Below, piece by piece: positions 43,960 to 53,466 of a DNA stretch of 64,000 bases. Each line of letters opens with the position of its first letter. Position 1 is the stretch's first letter. A model generated the notes under the pieces. That model was not told the origin of the DNA, searched no databases, and saw nothing but the letters and a program-made list of their open reading frames with translations. The stretch spans positions 17,112,001-17,176,000 of the forward strand of contig JBHGNT010000014.1 of assembly GCA_043228905.1 (NCBI GenBank). The letters are read 5' to 3'. Source of the DNA: Azolla caroliniana. Taxonomy: Eukaryota; Polypodiophyta. The translations under genes were made by a program, and so were the position numbers.

Positions 43960-44590
43960 TTCTCGGTTGTGGAGATCTTCTCGAGGCTGAGCTTTCCTAA
44001 AGTTACATAGTGTTGAACGAAGTGATACCGAGCATTGATATGTTTGGAGACGTTATGATAAACCAGATTCTCTGACAAAGCAACAACACCCTCACTGTCA
44101 CTATAGATAACTAGAGCCGATTGGGATCGGCTTGTCGAAACATACACGTCAGTCGACAGAGCCAAAGAGCCTCTTTCGCCACATCGGATGCGACTACATA
44201 TTTGGCCTCGATCATTGAAGTGGTCGTGCATTCCCAAGATTTGACTTCCATGAAATTGCTCCATTGCCAAATTTGAAGCAGTATCTTGTTGTTGATTTTC
44301 GGTTGTCCACACAATTGACAAAGTCTGAGTCGGTGTAACTAACTACGCTTGAGTTCTTGTTCAAACCGAAGAAGATGTGAAGGTCTTGTGTGCCCACCAC
44401 GTATCTAAATACATGCTTGACTGCATTCCAATGCGATCGGCTTGGGTTGTACATGAATATGTTGACGATTCCTACGGCATGAGCAATGTCAAGCCGTGTT
44501 GTGACCATCTCGTACATCTGGGAGCCGATTGCCAATGCATACGGTACCAACTTCATATCTTCCCCCTCTGGATGACCCAACTCCCTAGAT
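43960..44590 (-). pseudogene. Copia H, right part: RNase H
   Basis: Minus-strand frames at 44580-44212 and 44321-43960 encode Copia RNase H: YTDSDFVNCVDNRKSTT, SMIEAKYVVASDVAKEALWL and YSDSEGVVALSENLVYHN. The sequence breaks at 43960 after STTENV and continues at 32880 with the C-terminal tail. Upstream polymerase is absent. Confidence 0.8.
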
Positions 44591-45186
44591 ATAGCTAGTG
44601 CTAGATAGTTCTTATCTTAAAGTTAATGGCACATACTTCAAGACTAAGTACATCGTAAGTTGCCCACAAAATATTCTAGTTGAATTGATTAGTCAATCCT
44701 ATTAGGCTACTTCGCTCTTTCCTAAATACATTCTGTCCTACTCATCTACGGTTTCCTAGATTGACACCTTATTGACCCATATGGTCAAGTTACACAATAG
44801 CTACTCCTCATTTGGGGTGCTATCACAAAATGTGCACTCTAAGAGTACATATGGGGATAAATTGGCAACTTGAGGTTGATCATTGATTATATCTAACAAT
44901 TGTGAATATATATATATGTATATATGTATATACGTATGCGGAAACGTTTGAGGACCTGTTCGCTTATGCTCAGAAAATACAGTGAATGAAGACTTAGACA
45001 ATAGATCGAGCTTTAATGGAAAGCTTCTTATTACTTCGTTCTCACTTAGAGATACAATACTCTTCTCATAATCACTCATTACAATGTTAGGTATTCGCTT
45101 ATATACTAAGCCCTAACTTATTAACGAGTTCACACTTGGACGGATACAATTTGGAAGGAGTCGGCCTTTTATGCCAACAATAATAA
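44591..45186. other. Unassigned AT-rich sequence
   Basis: I see no gene. A (TATATG)n-like stretch sits at 44903-44935. The part around 44950-45130 has an LTR-like look (CTTAGAGATACAATAC, CTTATATACTAAGCC) but no partner in the window. Confidence 0.4.
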
Positions 45187-45772
45187 TGTCATGGACAAGA
45201 CAATAGTCATGTCAAGATTCGAACTCTTCTCCTTTTGTATTATAGTTAGTGTTATGTTGTAACCAACATATCCAAACTCTTATCCTCTTATATTATACTC
45301 AAGTGTTATGATCTAACCAACACATTCAAATACATGGTCATGTTATGCATATCTTAGTAGATTATTAGTAGATTATCTATTCCAAGTTCTAGGATTTTTT
45401 AAAACCTTCAAGAAAGCTCCAAAAGCTGGAACATTCTAGAAGCTTCGGCATGGAAATGGGTCTATGCATGGAACTACATGTAGAGCCCACAAACTTGTAT
45501 AAATACTTGTCACCTCCTTGGTCCCTTTCAAGGAATTCAACGCTAGTCATTGAAACGTCAACCTAGTCTTCTTGTTCCATTCCATCTTGTCTCCTTCTTG
45601 ATCTCTATCTTCATACTCTCTAGTTATTCCTCACTTCCTAAGTTCATAGTCTCATCATTTCAACTTCTAGAGTTCCTAGCCCCGTCACCTCCAGTTCCAT
45701 GTTCGTAGCCTTATCGGTCATAGCCTCGTCATCCATGCTCCATCGTAGTCCATGGTTGGTGTGTCTATAACA
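45187..45772 (+). repeat. LTR related to element A, apparently solo
   Basis: It starts TGTCATGGACAAG and ends TGTCTATAACA. The second half parallels the element A LTR: TATA box, CACCTCCTTGGTCCCTTTCA, a GTCATTGA motif, CATCTTGTCTCCTTCTTGAT and the TGGTTGGTGTGTCTA end. No matching partner or clear target duplication was found. Confidence 0.65.
45429..45446 (+). promoter_or_regulatory. Heat-shock element in the 45-kb LTR
   Basis: GAAcaTTCtaGAAgcTTC is four perfect alternating units, 52 bp upstream of TATAAATA at 45498-45505. Confidence 0.75.
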
Positions 45773-45799
45773 ACATGTTACCTCCAAAATCAGAATTAT

Positions 45800-47390
45800 C
45801 ATTGAATACTTCGGTTAATCACACCGTACTAGTTATGGTTTGGAGTAAAACCAAATATGCAGGATCTTAAGATTCTCGACTACCTCGCATATGCCTTCAT
45901 TCCCGCTTATAAATGATCAAAGTTATAGCAAGGAGCCCGAAAATTGATCTTTATCGGATACGGAGATGCAAACAGCTACAAAGCTTATCGTTTATTCGAC
46001 CCTACCATGAACACCTTCTTCTATAGTTGAACCGTCATATTCAATGAGTTGACTCTTCTTGACCCCATGAAACGTAATCACAACCTTAAGAATGATTTTC
46101 GTGAAGAAGGTGAACAAATAAAAGACTATTTGTCCCCCTGATGTCGATGTTGCCACTCCAGTCCACCAACAACAAATCAGCGTCACCACTACCGTCCGCT
46201 ACCTTCCAAACAATGCCGCCGCCAGCTATCAGCATAACAAAGTCACCAAATTTGTCATCGTCGTCTCTGTATGTCACCTCTTGCCCAATTATTTTTTCAC
46301 ACCCTCTGGCATTGGCCACCATCATCCTCTTATTTAACACTTTGACAACAACCCCACTGCTATAGATCACCACTCTGCTCATAGCAACAAGCATAAGACA
46401 GGGATTGTAAATCGATACGTTATAATTCCTCATTCATTTATCTATACTAATAAGCCACCACTTCAATCCCTTGCATGTCCACTGATCTCCCTTGCATCTC
46501 CTTCAATCTTCTCTGTTCCAAGAACTCCACCTGCTCAACTTTGTCTACATAAAAGACCAACATTTAAATTTAGAGTTAATAAAAATAAAAGTAAAATAAA
46601 AAATAAACCATTAAAACTTAGTAATATCTCTACCAACCACCTTAAAACGACCACCCAAAGTAAACAAAATAACAATATTCATCCAAATCTTGATTCTGCT
46701 TACACACTATCCAAATCTACATATAATCACAACCTCACAAATGCATCCTCTACATCGACCTCGTCTTCCCCACAGTTAAATACACCAAACACTTTTCCAC
46801 TTCCTTTATCAAATTTCTCAAGCTCAAATCAATATAGTCCCGAAAGCCACCCATACTCGTCAAATTATTCTGTCATTTCATCTTCACTCACCCAATGTGA
46901 CTCGTGGTTATTCAACCAACTCAAAACCACAATCCTTACGAGATTATCCAAACTCCTTTGATAACGATTCACCACCTCACTATACATGCTCCTTGACCGA
47001 TATATATAAGGAGCTCGACCAATTTGAGGCACACTTTGTGGACCTCGATATGGACACCTTCATAGTTCAAGAAGAACCAGATACTGCAAATGAATTAATT
47101 ATTACCGTTTGAGAAGCATTGTCTAGTACTGATGACCCTAAATGGAGAGTAGCCATGGAAGAAGAGATGATAGCCTTATTGAAGAGAAAACTTGGAGTCG
47201 TTTCGATCCACCACCTAATCAGGAAATTGTTAGTTGTAAGTGGGTTATTCGGAAAAAATTGGCTCCCAGTAGTTCGGTTGATGAGCAAAAGATATATTGG
47301 ATGCGATGCCTTGAAGAGAAACAAAAAAATATTAACGCACCAAGAAGTATGTTGGTGTTCAGAATGTTGAATGGTGGGTAACTTCTTCAA
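45800..47390 (+). pseudogene. Copia-4: integrase end, linker and start of reverse transcriptase
   Basis: On the plus strand ARKLIFIGYGDANSYKAYRL near 45930-45990 is the integrase C-terminal hinge. A Ser, Thr, Pro and Asn-rich linker of about 900 bp follows. The polymerase start (DDPKWRVAMEEEMIALL, then SCKWVIRKKLAP in another frame) lies near 47130-47270. Stops and shifts occur throughout. Both ends are truncated. Confidence 0.72.
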
Positions 47391-47539
47391 CCATCAGCAT
47401 ATGATTTTAGATAACCACATTGTCGGATACTAGCCACTCCAAAATCCGTTCACATGGAATATTGGTGTACCATCAATGGTGTCCACGACTCATTATCAGT
47501 CACTAGATAATTTACTGAACTCAATAATCTTGTTTGCCC

Positions 47540-48165
47540 ACGGTAGAGAGATATTTACATGGGACCAAGAATATCGCGTATTGTAGAGGCAAGATGGCAA
47601 GGCAATTTGCATGAGCTACAAGTTGGTATGTTGGTTGCAACATTAGCTGGGGATGATGAGTTGGGCCATCCCTTTTGGATTGCTAAAATTCTTGAAATAA
47701 TGAAGGGTGAACAAGGCAACCATTGAGTTAAGTCCATTGTGGTTCATTGGTATCACACCTCTTCCCTAGATGCATTTACTGAAAAGTACTCTTTACAAAT
47801 GGTTAAGGATGTCGGAGGCACAAGTAGAAAGTGAAAAAGAAAGAATCTACCGAGCACGTCTACTCTGACATTGGATAATGTTGACATACTAATGCATGAC
47901 TTCTCCTTAACCAAAACAGACCATCTAAGACATACCACAATCAAGATAATAAAAGAGAAGTTCCCAAATGTGCCTCTCGACATGACACAAAGACGACCAA
48001 GGAGCATGTCTCATCATCACGGCGAGGTTGGATTGCAATTGGATGAAGACAATGCATTGGTTGCCAATGATGATGAGGATGAGAGTCCCATAGTACGTAA
48101 TATACTCGAATGCATTGGCAAACATTCTTTTCCATACAAATGCGTATGTTATCAAAACATTCTTA
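47540..48165 (+). pseudogene. Relic of an unidentified protein-coding sequence
   Basis: A degraded plus-strand frame reads ARWQGNLHELQVGMLVATLA and DDELGHPFWIAKILEIMKG, then VVHWYHTSSLDAFTEKYSLQ. After a shift it continues with LDNVDILMHDFSLTKTDHLR and an acidic region (NDDEDESP). The layout of a compact beta-rich segment with a trailing acidic tail suggests a transposon-linked or chromatin-reader-like protein, but I do not recognise the family. It is cut by the left inverted arm that begins near 48112. Confidence 0.4.
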
Positions 48166-48325
48166 TGATTTTTTTTACACTTTTTACCTTAACTTTATTA
48201 CCTTAAAGAAAAACTTACTTTATAATAAACAATGAATACAAAAGTATCGTATTTACCATAATTCGAGGGTGTTTACCATGGTCAAATGATTGAAACATTC
48301 TCGAATGCGAATGCACATATATTAT
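48112..48325 (+). repeat. Left inverted arm of the fold-back structure
   Basis: It pairs with 51160-51395 on the opposite strand. Short gaps distinguish the arms, so they are not freshly made. Confidence 0.65.
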
Positions 48326-48453
48326 TTATGGTTCATATCATGGATGAGACCTCACAAAGCTCTTCTAGTTCATCGGATGGATTTGAAAATGATGGCATAA
48401 CTTTGAGAAGTGATAGTTTTGATACATGAACTCTAAATATTGTATTTTACATC

Positions 48454-48997
48454 AAAATGTCAATTCATGAATATGTATAAATATAGGCATAGATTGACAT
48501 ATTCGCATTCATGGGGTTTCCCATTCAAATGCAAACAAATACGCATGTATGAATGCATGGTCAAGTATTCGTTTAAAGAAAAGAAAAGAGAGTACAAGAA
48601 CTCCCTCCTTTTTTAGTTTCCTAGGATACAATAAAAATGTCAATTCATGAATATGTATAAATATAGGCATAGATTGACATATTCGCATTCATGGGGTTTC
48701 CCATTCAAATGCAAACAAATACGCATGTATGAATGCATGGTCAAGTATTCGTTTAAAGAAAAGAAAAGAGAGTACAAGAACTCCCTCCTTTTTTAGTTTC
48801 CTAGGATACAATAAAAATGTCAATTCATGAATATGTATAAATATAGGCATAGATTGACATATTCGCATTCATGGGGTTTCCCATTCAAATGCAAACAAAT
48901 ACGCATGTATGAATGCATGGTCAAGTATTCGTTTAAAGAAAAGAAAAGAGAGTACAAGAACTCCCTCCTTTTTTAGTTTCCTAGGATACAATAAAAG
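48454..48997. repeat. Three identical 180-bp tandem units
   Basis: Units begin at 48454, 48634 and 48814 with AAAATGTCAATTCATGAATA and are identical over their full length as far as I can compare. The sequence diverges immediately after AATAAAA at 48997. Confidence 0.95.
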
Positions 48998-50229
48998 GGA
49001 CTTGGACAATAAAAATATTATTGGGGCCATTTCATATTCTCGAATATTGCGAATATCATGCATGGAGAATATGACATCACACATGTGTCAATCTATGAAT
49101 ATAGGTGGTAGTCATTTAGTACATTTTCTACATTCTTTTGTAAGTTTGGCATGTCTATTATTTAGGTATTTTTGGAAAGCCCTAGACTTTTGGACATCCT
49201 AAAAATCGATATATTTTGGGTCAGTTTTGAAAAACCTTTACGCATGCAACACCCCTTTTTGTGAAACGACCTATTTTGTGCCGTTTTTTTTACGGATAGT
49301 TCTTAAAATGTGGCACATCCTGTTTCAAATGTTCTAGTGTTTTTTACGACACACTTTTCTTCCGTTAAATCTTCACTACAGTCTACAACAATTGATCTAT
49401 TCGGTCTACATTGAAAGATAGCTCTATACATTCCACGAGGATACAAAGGTGTCCTTCTCAAGGAGAGAATAACCAAGCACTTTTTCTTAGTGAGCCAAAG
49501 GAACCAACTCATTGGCGATAGAGGAGAAACGTAGTTCTCCTTTTTTCGTGGCTTCTTCCATCACATGCCTCATGATGTTATCCTTGCATGGGCACAAGTC
49601 ATTGTGTATACATTTACCATACACTTCCATGCCACCCAATCACACATTGCAGATCATCTTTCCCCCTATGTCACCTTTAGTGGGTATTAGAACCTTGACC
49701 TTGTTCTAATGCTTAACTCTTACCATTTGTACTCACATTATTTTAATCTTCATATTCCACCTTTTCCCATAGTATTCAGTTTGACCAAAATCTCAACCTA
49801 TTGTGAAACTTAACATTTTGGCATTTTCCTCTCTTTGTCCATGCCACGTCATGACACCATTTCCTCATGACACATTCCAACCATTAAGATTTCCTTTTGA
49901 CCTTTTGGAGCATACATTCGATTTTAGCTCACTATGGGCTTGAACCATAATAGTTAATCCTAATATGTAATCCCCACATGATTCTTGCTCAAGATGTCTA
50001 GAGATGCCCAATGTTAGACATAAAGTAAATGACTATGACCAATGCATCAACAACAATATACAAAAAGGAAAGTATCATTGCAAACATTAAGAGATCTCTT
50101 CGACCATCTCAATATACAATAAATTTTAGCTCACTATGGGGATAATAAATCATGTTAGTTAATCCCCACATGTTTTGCCCACACGATTCATATTCAAGTT
50201 ATCTATATGTATGCCTATCATCTAACATG
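48998..50229. other. Interior of the fold-back structure without genes
   Basis: I see no coding sequence. CTCGAATATTGCGAATAT-type palindromic motifs near 49040 echo the arms. The rest is AT-rich and featureless to me. Confidence 0.45.
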
Positions 50230-50830
50230 ATACATAAAGGAAAGTCTAAAATGTAAAATTCAATCAAAGGGTGAAATATGCATTTGGGAACCAAGAAAAA
50301 TGCCATGTAAGTGCCACACAGGCACATACGAGATCATAATCGGCGAACCTTATTTGCATTGTCTATTCTCGAGGCCTTATATCAAGGAAAGTCTCAAACC
50401 TAAATTCAATCAAAGGGTGAAACTTTTATTTGGGGACCAAGCAAAATGCCATGTAAGTGCCACACAAGCACATAGGAGATCATAATCGGCAAACCTTATC
50501 CGCACTGTCTATGCTAGAGGCCTTATATTATATCAAGGAAAGTCTCAAACCTAAACTCAATCAAAGGGCGAAAAATGTATTCAGGGACCAAGCAAAATGC
50601 CATGTAAGTGCCACACAAGCACATACGAGATCATAATAAGTGATCCTTATTTGCACCATCTATTCTTGAGGCCTTATATTATATCAAGGAAAGTCTCAAA
50701 CCTAAATTCAATCAAAGGGTGTTGAAAATATGTATTTGGGGACCAAGGAAAATGCGATGTAAGTGTCACATAGACACACATGAGATCATAATGGACGGTC
50801 ATGATCTGCACTGTCTATTTGTTGAGGCCT
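50230..50830. repeat. Four tandem units of about 150 bp
   Basis: Units start near 50236, 50385, 50535 and 50686 with AAGGAAAGTCTCAAACCTAA-like sequence. Each contains ATGCCATGTAAGTGCCACAC and GAGATCATAAT. Divergence is clearly higher than in the 180-bp array. Confidence 0.85.
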
Positions 50831-51159
50831 TATACCGTGGATTGGTGCAAATGACTCAAAGGAAGATTTGGTTAAATTCGATTACAAGGTGCCGATACTG
50901 ATGGGGGGGTCACCCCGGCCAGTGCATATGATGGAGAGGCATCGAGTGTTGGGATTCGGGATGCCGATCGCCTTTGTCCATTCAGTGTGAATGCGTCGTC
51001 CAATCTCCTGTGTTCATTCGGCCGGCTTCGGGCCTCACCAAGTGTCAACCAAGGGGGAAGTCTTTACGTTCCAACCCCAAGTTTCTATGGAACACTTACT
51101 TACTAGCAACTACTAGAGGGCTCCACAAAAAATAACACATACATTATTAGTATGAAGCA

Positions 51160-51395
51160 TACGTACCATTCGCATTCTCGAACATTATTAACATTCGCGT
51201 ATGGAAAACACCCTCGAAGTATGGTAAATACCATACTTTTGCACTCATTATTTATTATAAGGTAAATTTTGTTTTTTTAGGGTAAAATAGTTAAAGGTAA
51301 AAAGTGTTAAAAAAAAAAAACACAAGAATGTTTTAATAACATACTCATTCGTGTGAAAATACGTATGAAAAAGAATGTTTTGGGCTAAACGAACA
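51160..51395 (-). repeat. Right inverted arm of the fold-back structure
   Basis: It is the inverted partner of 48112-48325. Confidence 0.65.
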
Positions 51396-51435
51396 CGAAT
51401 GCACATACATACAAAATTTTCAACAAAACGCTTTC

Positions 51436-51482
51436 AAAAACTCAGACTCAGACGCAGACTCAGACTCAGACTCAGACTCAGA
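51436..51482. repeat. (CAGACT)n microsatellite
   Basis: CAGACT or CAGACG is repeated about seven times, ending directly before the possible exon at 51488. Confidence 0.9.
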
Positions 51483-51487
51483 CGACG

Positions 51488-51639
51488 ATGATTTCTTCTC
51501 CTGCCACGCGATCTCCAGTTTCCATGGAAGCTTCGGAGGCTCCTCTCAAGCTCAGCGATGGCCACATGTACTCCTCTTCAGCGTTTCTCCTTCGCTCCTC
51601 CTCCACCACCATTACGACTGCTACTACTACCACTACTAC
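51488..51639 (+). other. Possible orphan first exon
   Basis: An ATG at 51488 opens about 50 codons rich in Ser and Thr (SMEASEAPLKLSDG near residue 12, then a Thr run). They end at a GT-type donor (ACTACG before GTACTC). The composition would suit an organelle-targeting leader, perhaps once part of a gene whose remainder is gone. I cannot connect it to the PPR gene, because lipoxygenase debris lies between. Low confidence. Confidence 0.25.
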
Positions 51640-51739
51640 GGTACTCCTATTTTCTCCTCACCCTCTCTCTTTACATGCTACATTTTGACTAAATAAAAAT
51701 AAAAAGTCCCAACTTTCTCATAGAGCTGCTCCTCCTTAG

Positions 51740-52742
51740 AAATTTTTAGAAGTTTTAACGGTTTAGAAATGAGTTTCCTGGTTGATGAATTAAGTAATAT
51801 GTAATACAAACAGATTAGAAATGAGTTTCTTGGTTGATGTTTGTATGAGTTTCCTGGTTCATGAATAATTGGAAACTTAATTCGTATTCTATATTTCATA
51901 TATTACATACTTTGTGCTTCGAAGCCTGCGTTTAATTATAGATTTTGTATGATTTTTGCATCTATCTATAGCGTTTTGAAATTCTCTTGCTCCTTCTCCT
52001 TCTTCACTGATTTAGAACTAAATTGACGAGCATTAGATAATTGCTTGAGCTTGTATTAGATGATTTCTATCATATTATTAAAGATTTGATTGCAAGTAAT
52101 GATGATTGATTGCATTTTTCCTTGAAGGTTAAGATTATGCACATGTTTCCTTGGCAAACATGGGACATAAACCTTTTTAGTAAGCATTGTGTTTATATCT
52201 TTTTTATTTATATTCAGTAAACCCTGCTTATCAAACCTCTAACTTTTATAGAAAACAGATGGTATCTCTCCAAAGTACTCTCTGGTGGTATAATGCCTTT
52301 CTAGCTTTACACCTGCATTTACTAAAGATGACCGTGCGAACACATTTATGTGTACATAATCTTTTAATTGGGGTGATAAAGGTATGTGGATAGGATGCAT
52401 GGTGCTGTGTTGCTTTGCCACTGTGATTGTAATTGGCTCTATCCATCAGTGAGTCCATAGCCTAAATAGAAACAGATAAAAAGATTGTAAATTGAAGCAT
52501 TCCAAGTTAATATCAATATTGATCACAACCATCAATTCAATTGGGGTCAAATGTTATTTGAACATGATTATGCCATCATACCATTTTGCTTCCCAGATCA
52601 AAGATAATATTACAATGGCTGGCGATTTGGTGGTATTCTATGTTGACAACTGCCATGTGAGCCTGACTAACTACCATATGCACTCTGGATGTGAAGAAGT
52701 GTAAACCTGATCAATAGCTTTTTCTTCCTTCTTTTCCTCCCA
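51740..52742 (-). pseudogene. Third lipoxygenase copy: fragment of exons 7 and 8 with introns
   Basis: The minus strand aligns with lipoxygenase B from intron 8 (about 51740-52200) through exon 8 (about 52215-52465), intron 7, and the 3' half of exon 7 (about 52597-52742). Shared stretches include GATCAAACCTCCAACTTTTATAG-like exon sequence and GGCGATTTGGTGGTAT. Stops, substitutions and small indels abolish the frame (for example stops near the SHW/LRTH joint). Because introns are kept it arose by DNA duplication and is closer to gene B than to gene A. Confidence 0.85.
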
Positions 52743-53466
52743 CTCACATTTTGTATGTCTTTGGCAATGGTTAACGTCTATATTCTCTGTCTTAATCTTC
52801 ATCATTATCAATTTGGTCATGTTCATAGGTGATCTCACAGTGAATGCCTATGGTTATTGTTCACTGAGTGATTATCATTTCATGATGTCAGTTATCCCGT
52901 CCTTAATTGTGCTGAAACCCAGTAAAAAGACTAATGACCATAGAGAGTCAAGAAACTATGTTTTAGATATCCATTCTATCAAGAATTTATGTGGCATGCT
53001 GCAGTTGACAAGAGCAATGCCCTGATGCAAGGTTACTCATGCACAGTTGCACTGAAATATTTTGGTGATTTTCTACTAAGTGTAAGCATATTAATCATAA
53101 AGGGGGAGTTTTCTTATATGCAGATGTGTGTATCAAAATGAACATGCTTCAATATCTGTTGCTACTTTTTTTCTCCATAAAATGAAAAAGCTTCAGGTGA
53201 TAGCTTCATCATTTGGAATGCAATATTTACAAATCTATTTCTTTCTCCCGATTACATTTCATCTGATCTAGAGGTCGAATTGTGGTGATAATGATGGGAG
53301 GTCTAGATCATTATGATCTTACATAGCTATTAAATTCTTCACAACAAAGTCAAGTTTAATAATAATCATAATATGCAGTAACCATAATGTGTTCCAAACA
53401 AGATGGCCTGGTATGTTTCATATTTCTTGGAAAGACAAGGTAAGTGTGTGAGGCACCAAATGAAGC
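52743..53466. other. Sequence between the lipoxygenase fragment and the PPR gene
   Basis: I see no gene. Sequence near 53360-53466 runs into the PPR frame but in a different phase, so upstream PPR coding sequence may have been lost or lie in another exon. Confidence 0.4.

Larger units (their letters stand above)
48112..51395. mobile_element. Fold-back structure: about 3.3 kb with roughly 200-bp inverted ends
   Basis: The left arm (about 48112-48325) and right arm (about 51160-51395) are inverted copies of each other. Outer ends read GGCAAACATTCTTTTCCATAC on the left and GCCCAAAACATTCTTTTTCA on the reverse of the right. Both then share a TTACACTTTTTACC-type block, a TTTATTATAA block and a TGGTAAACACCCTCGAA-type block. 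Identity is moderate. The interior has no transposase and holds two tandem arrays. No target duplication is clear. It resembles a non-autonomous DNA transposon of fold-back type; the family is unknown. Confidence 0.65.
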
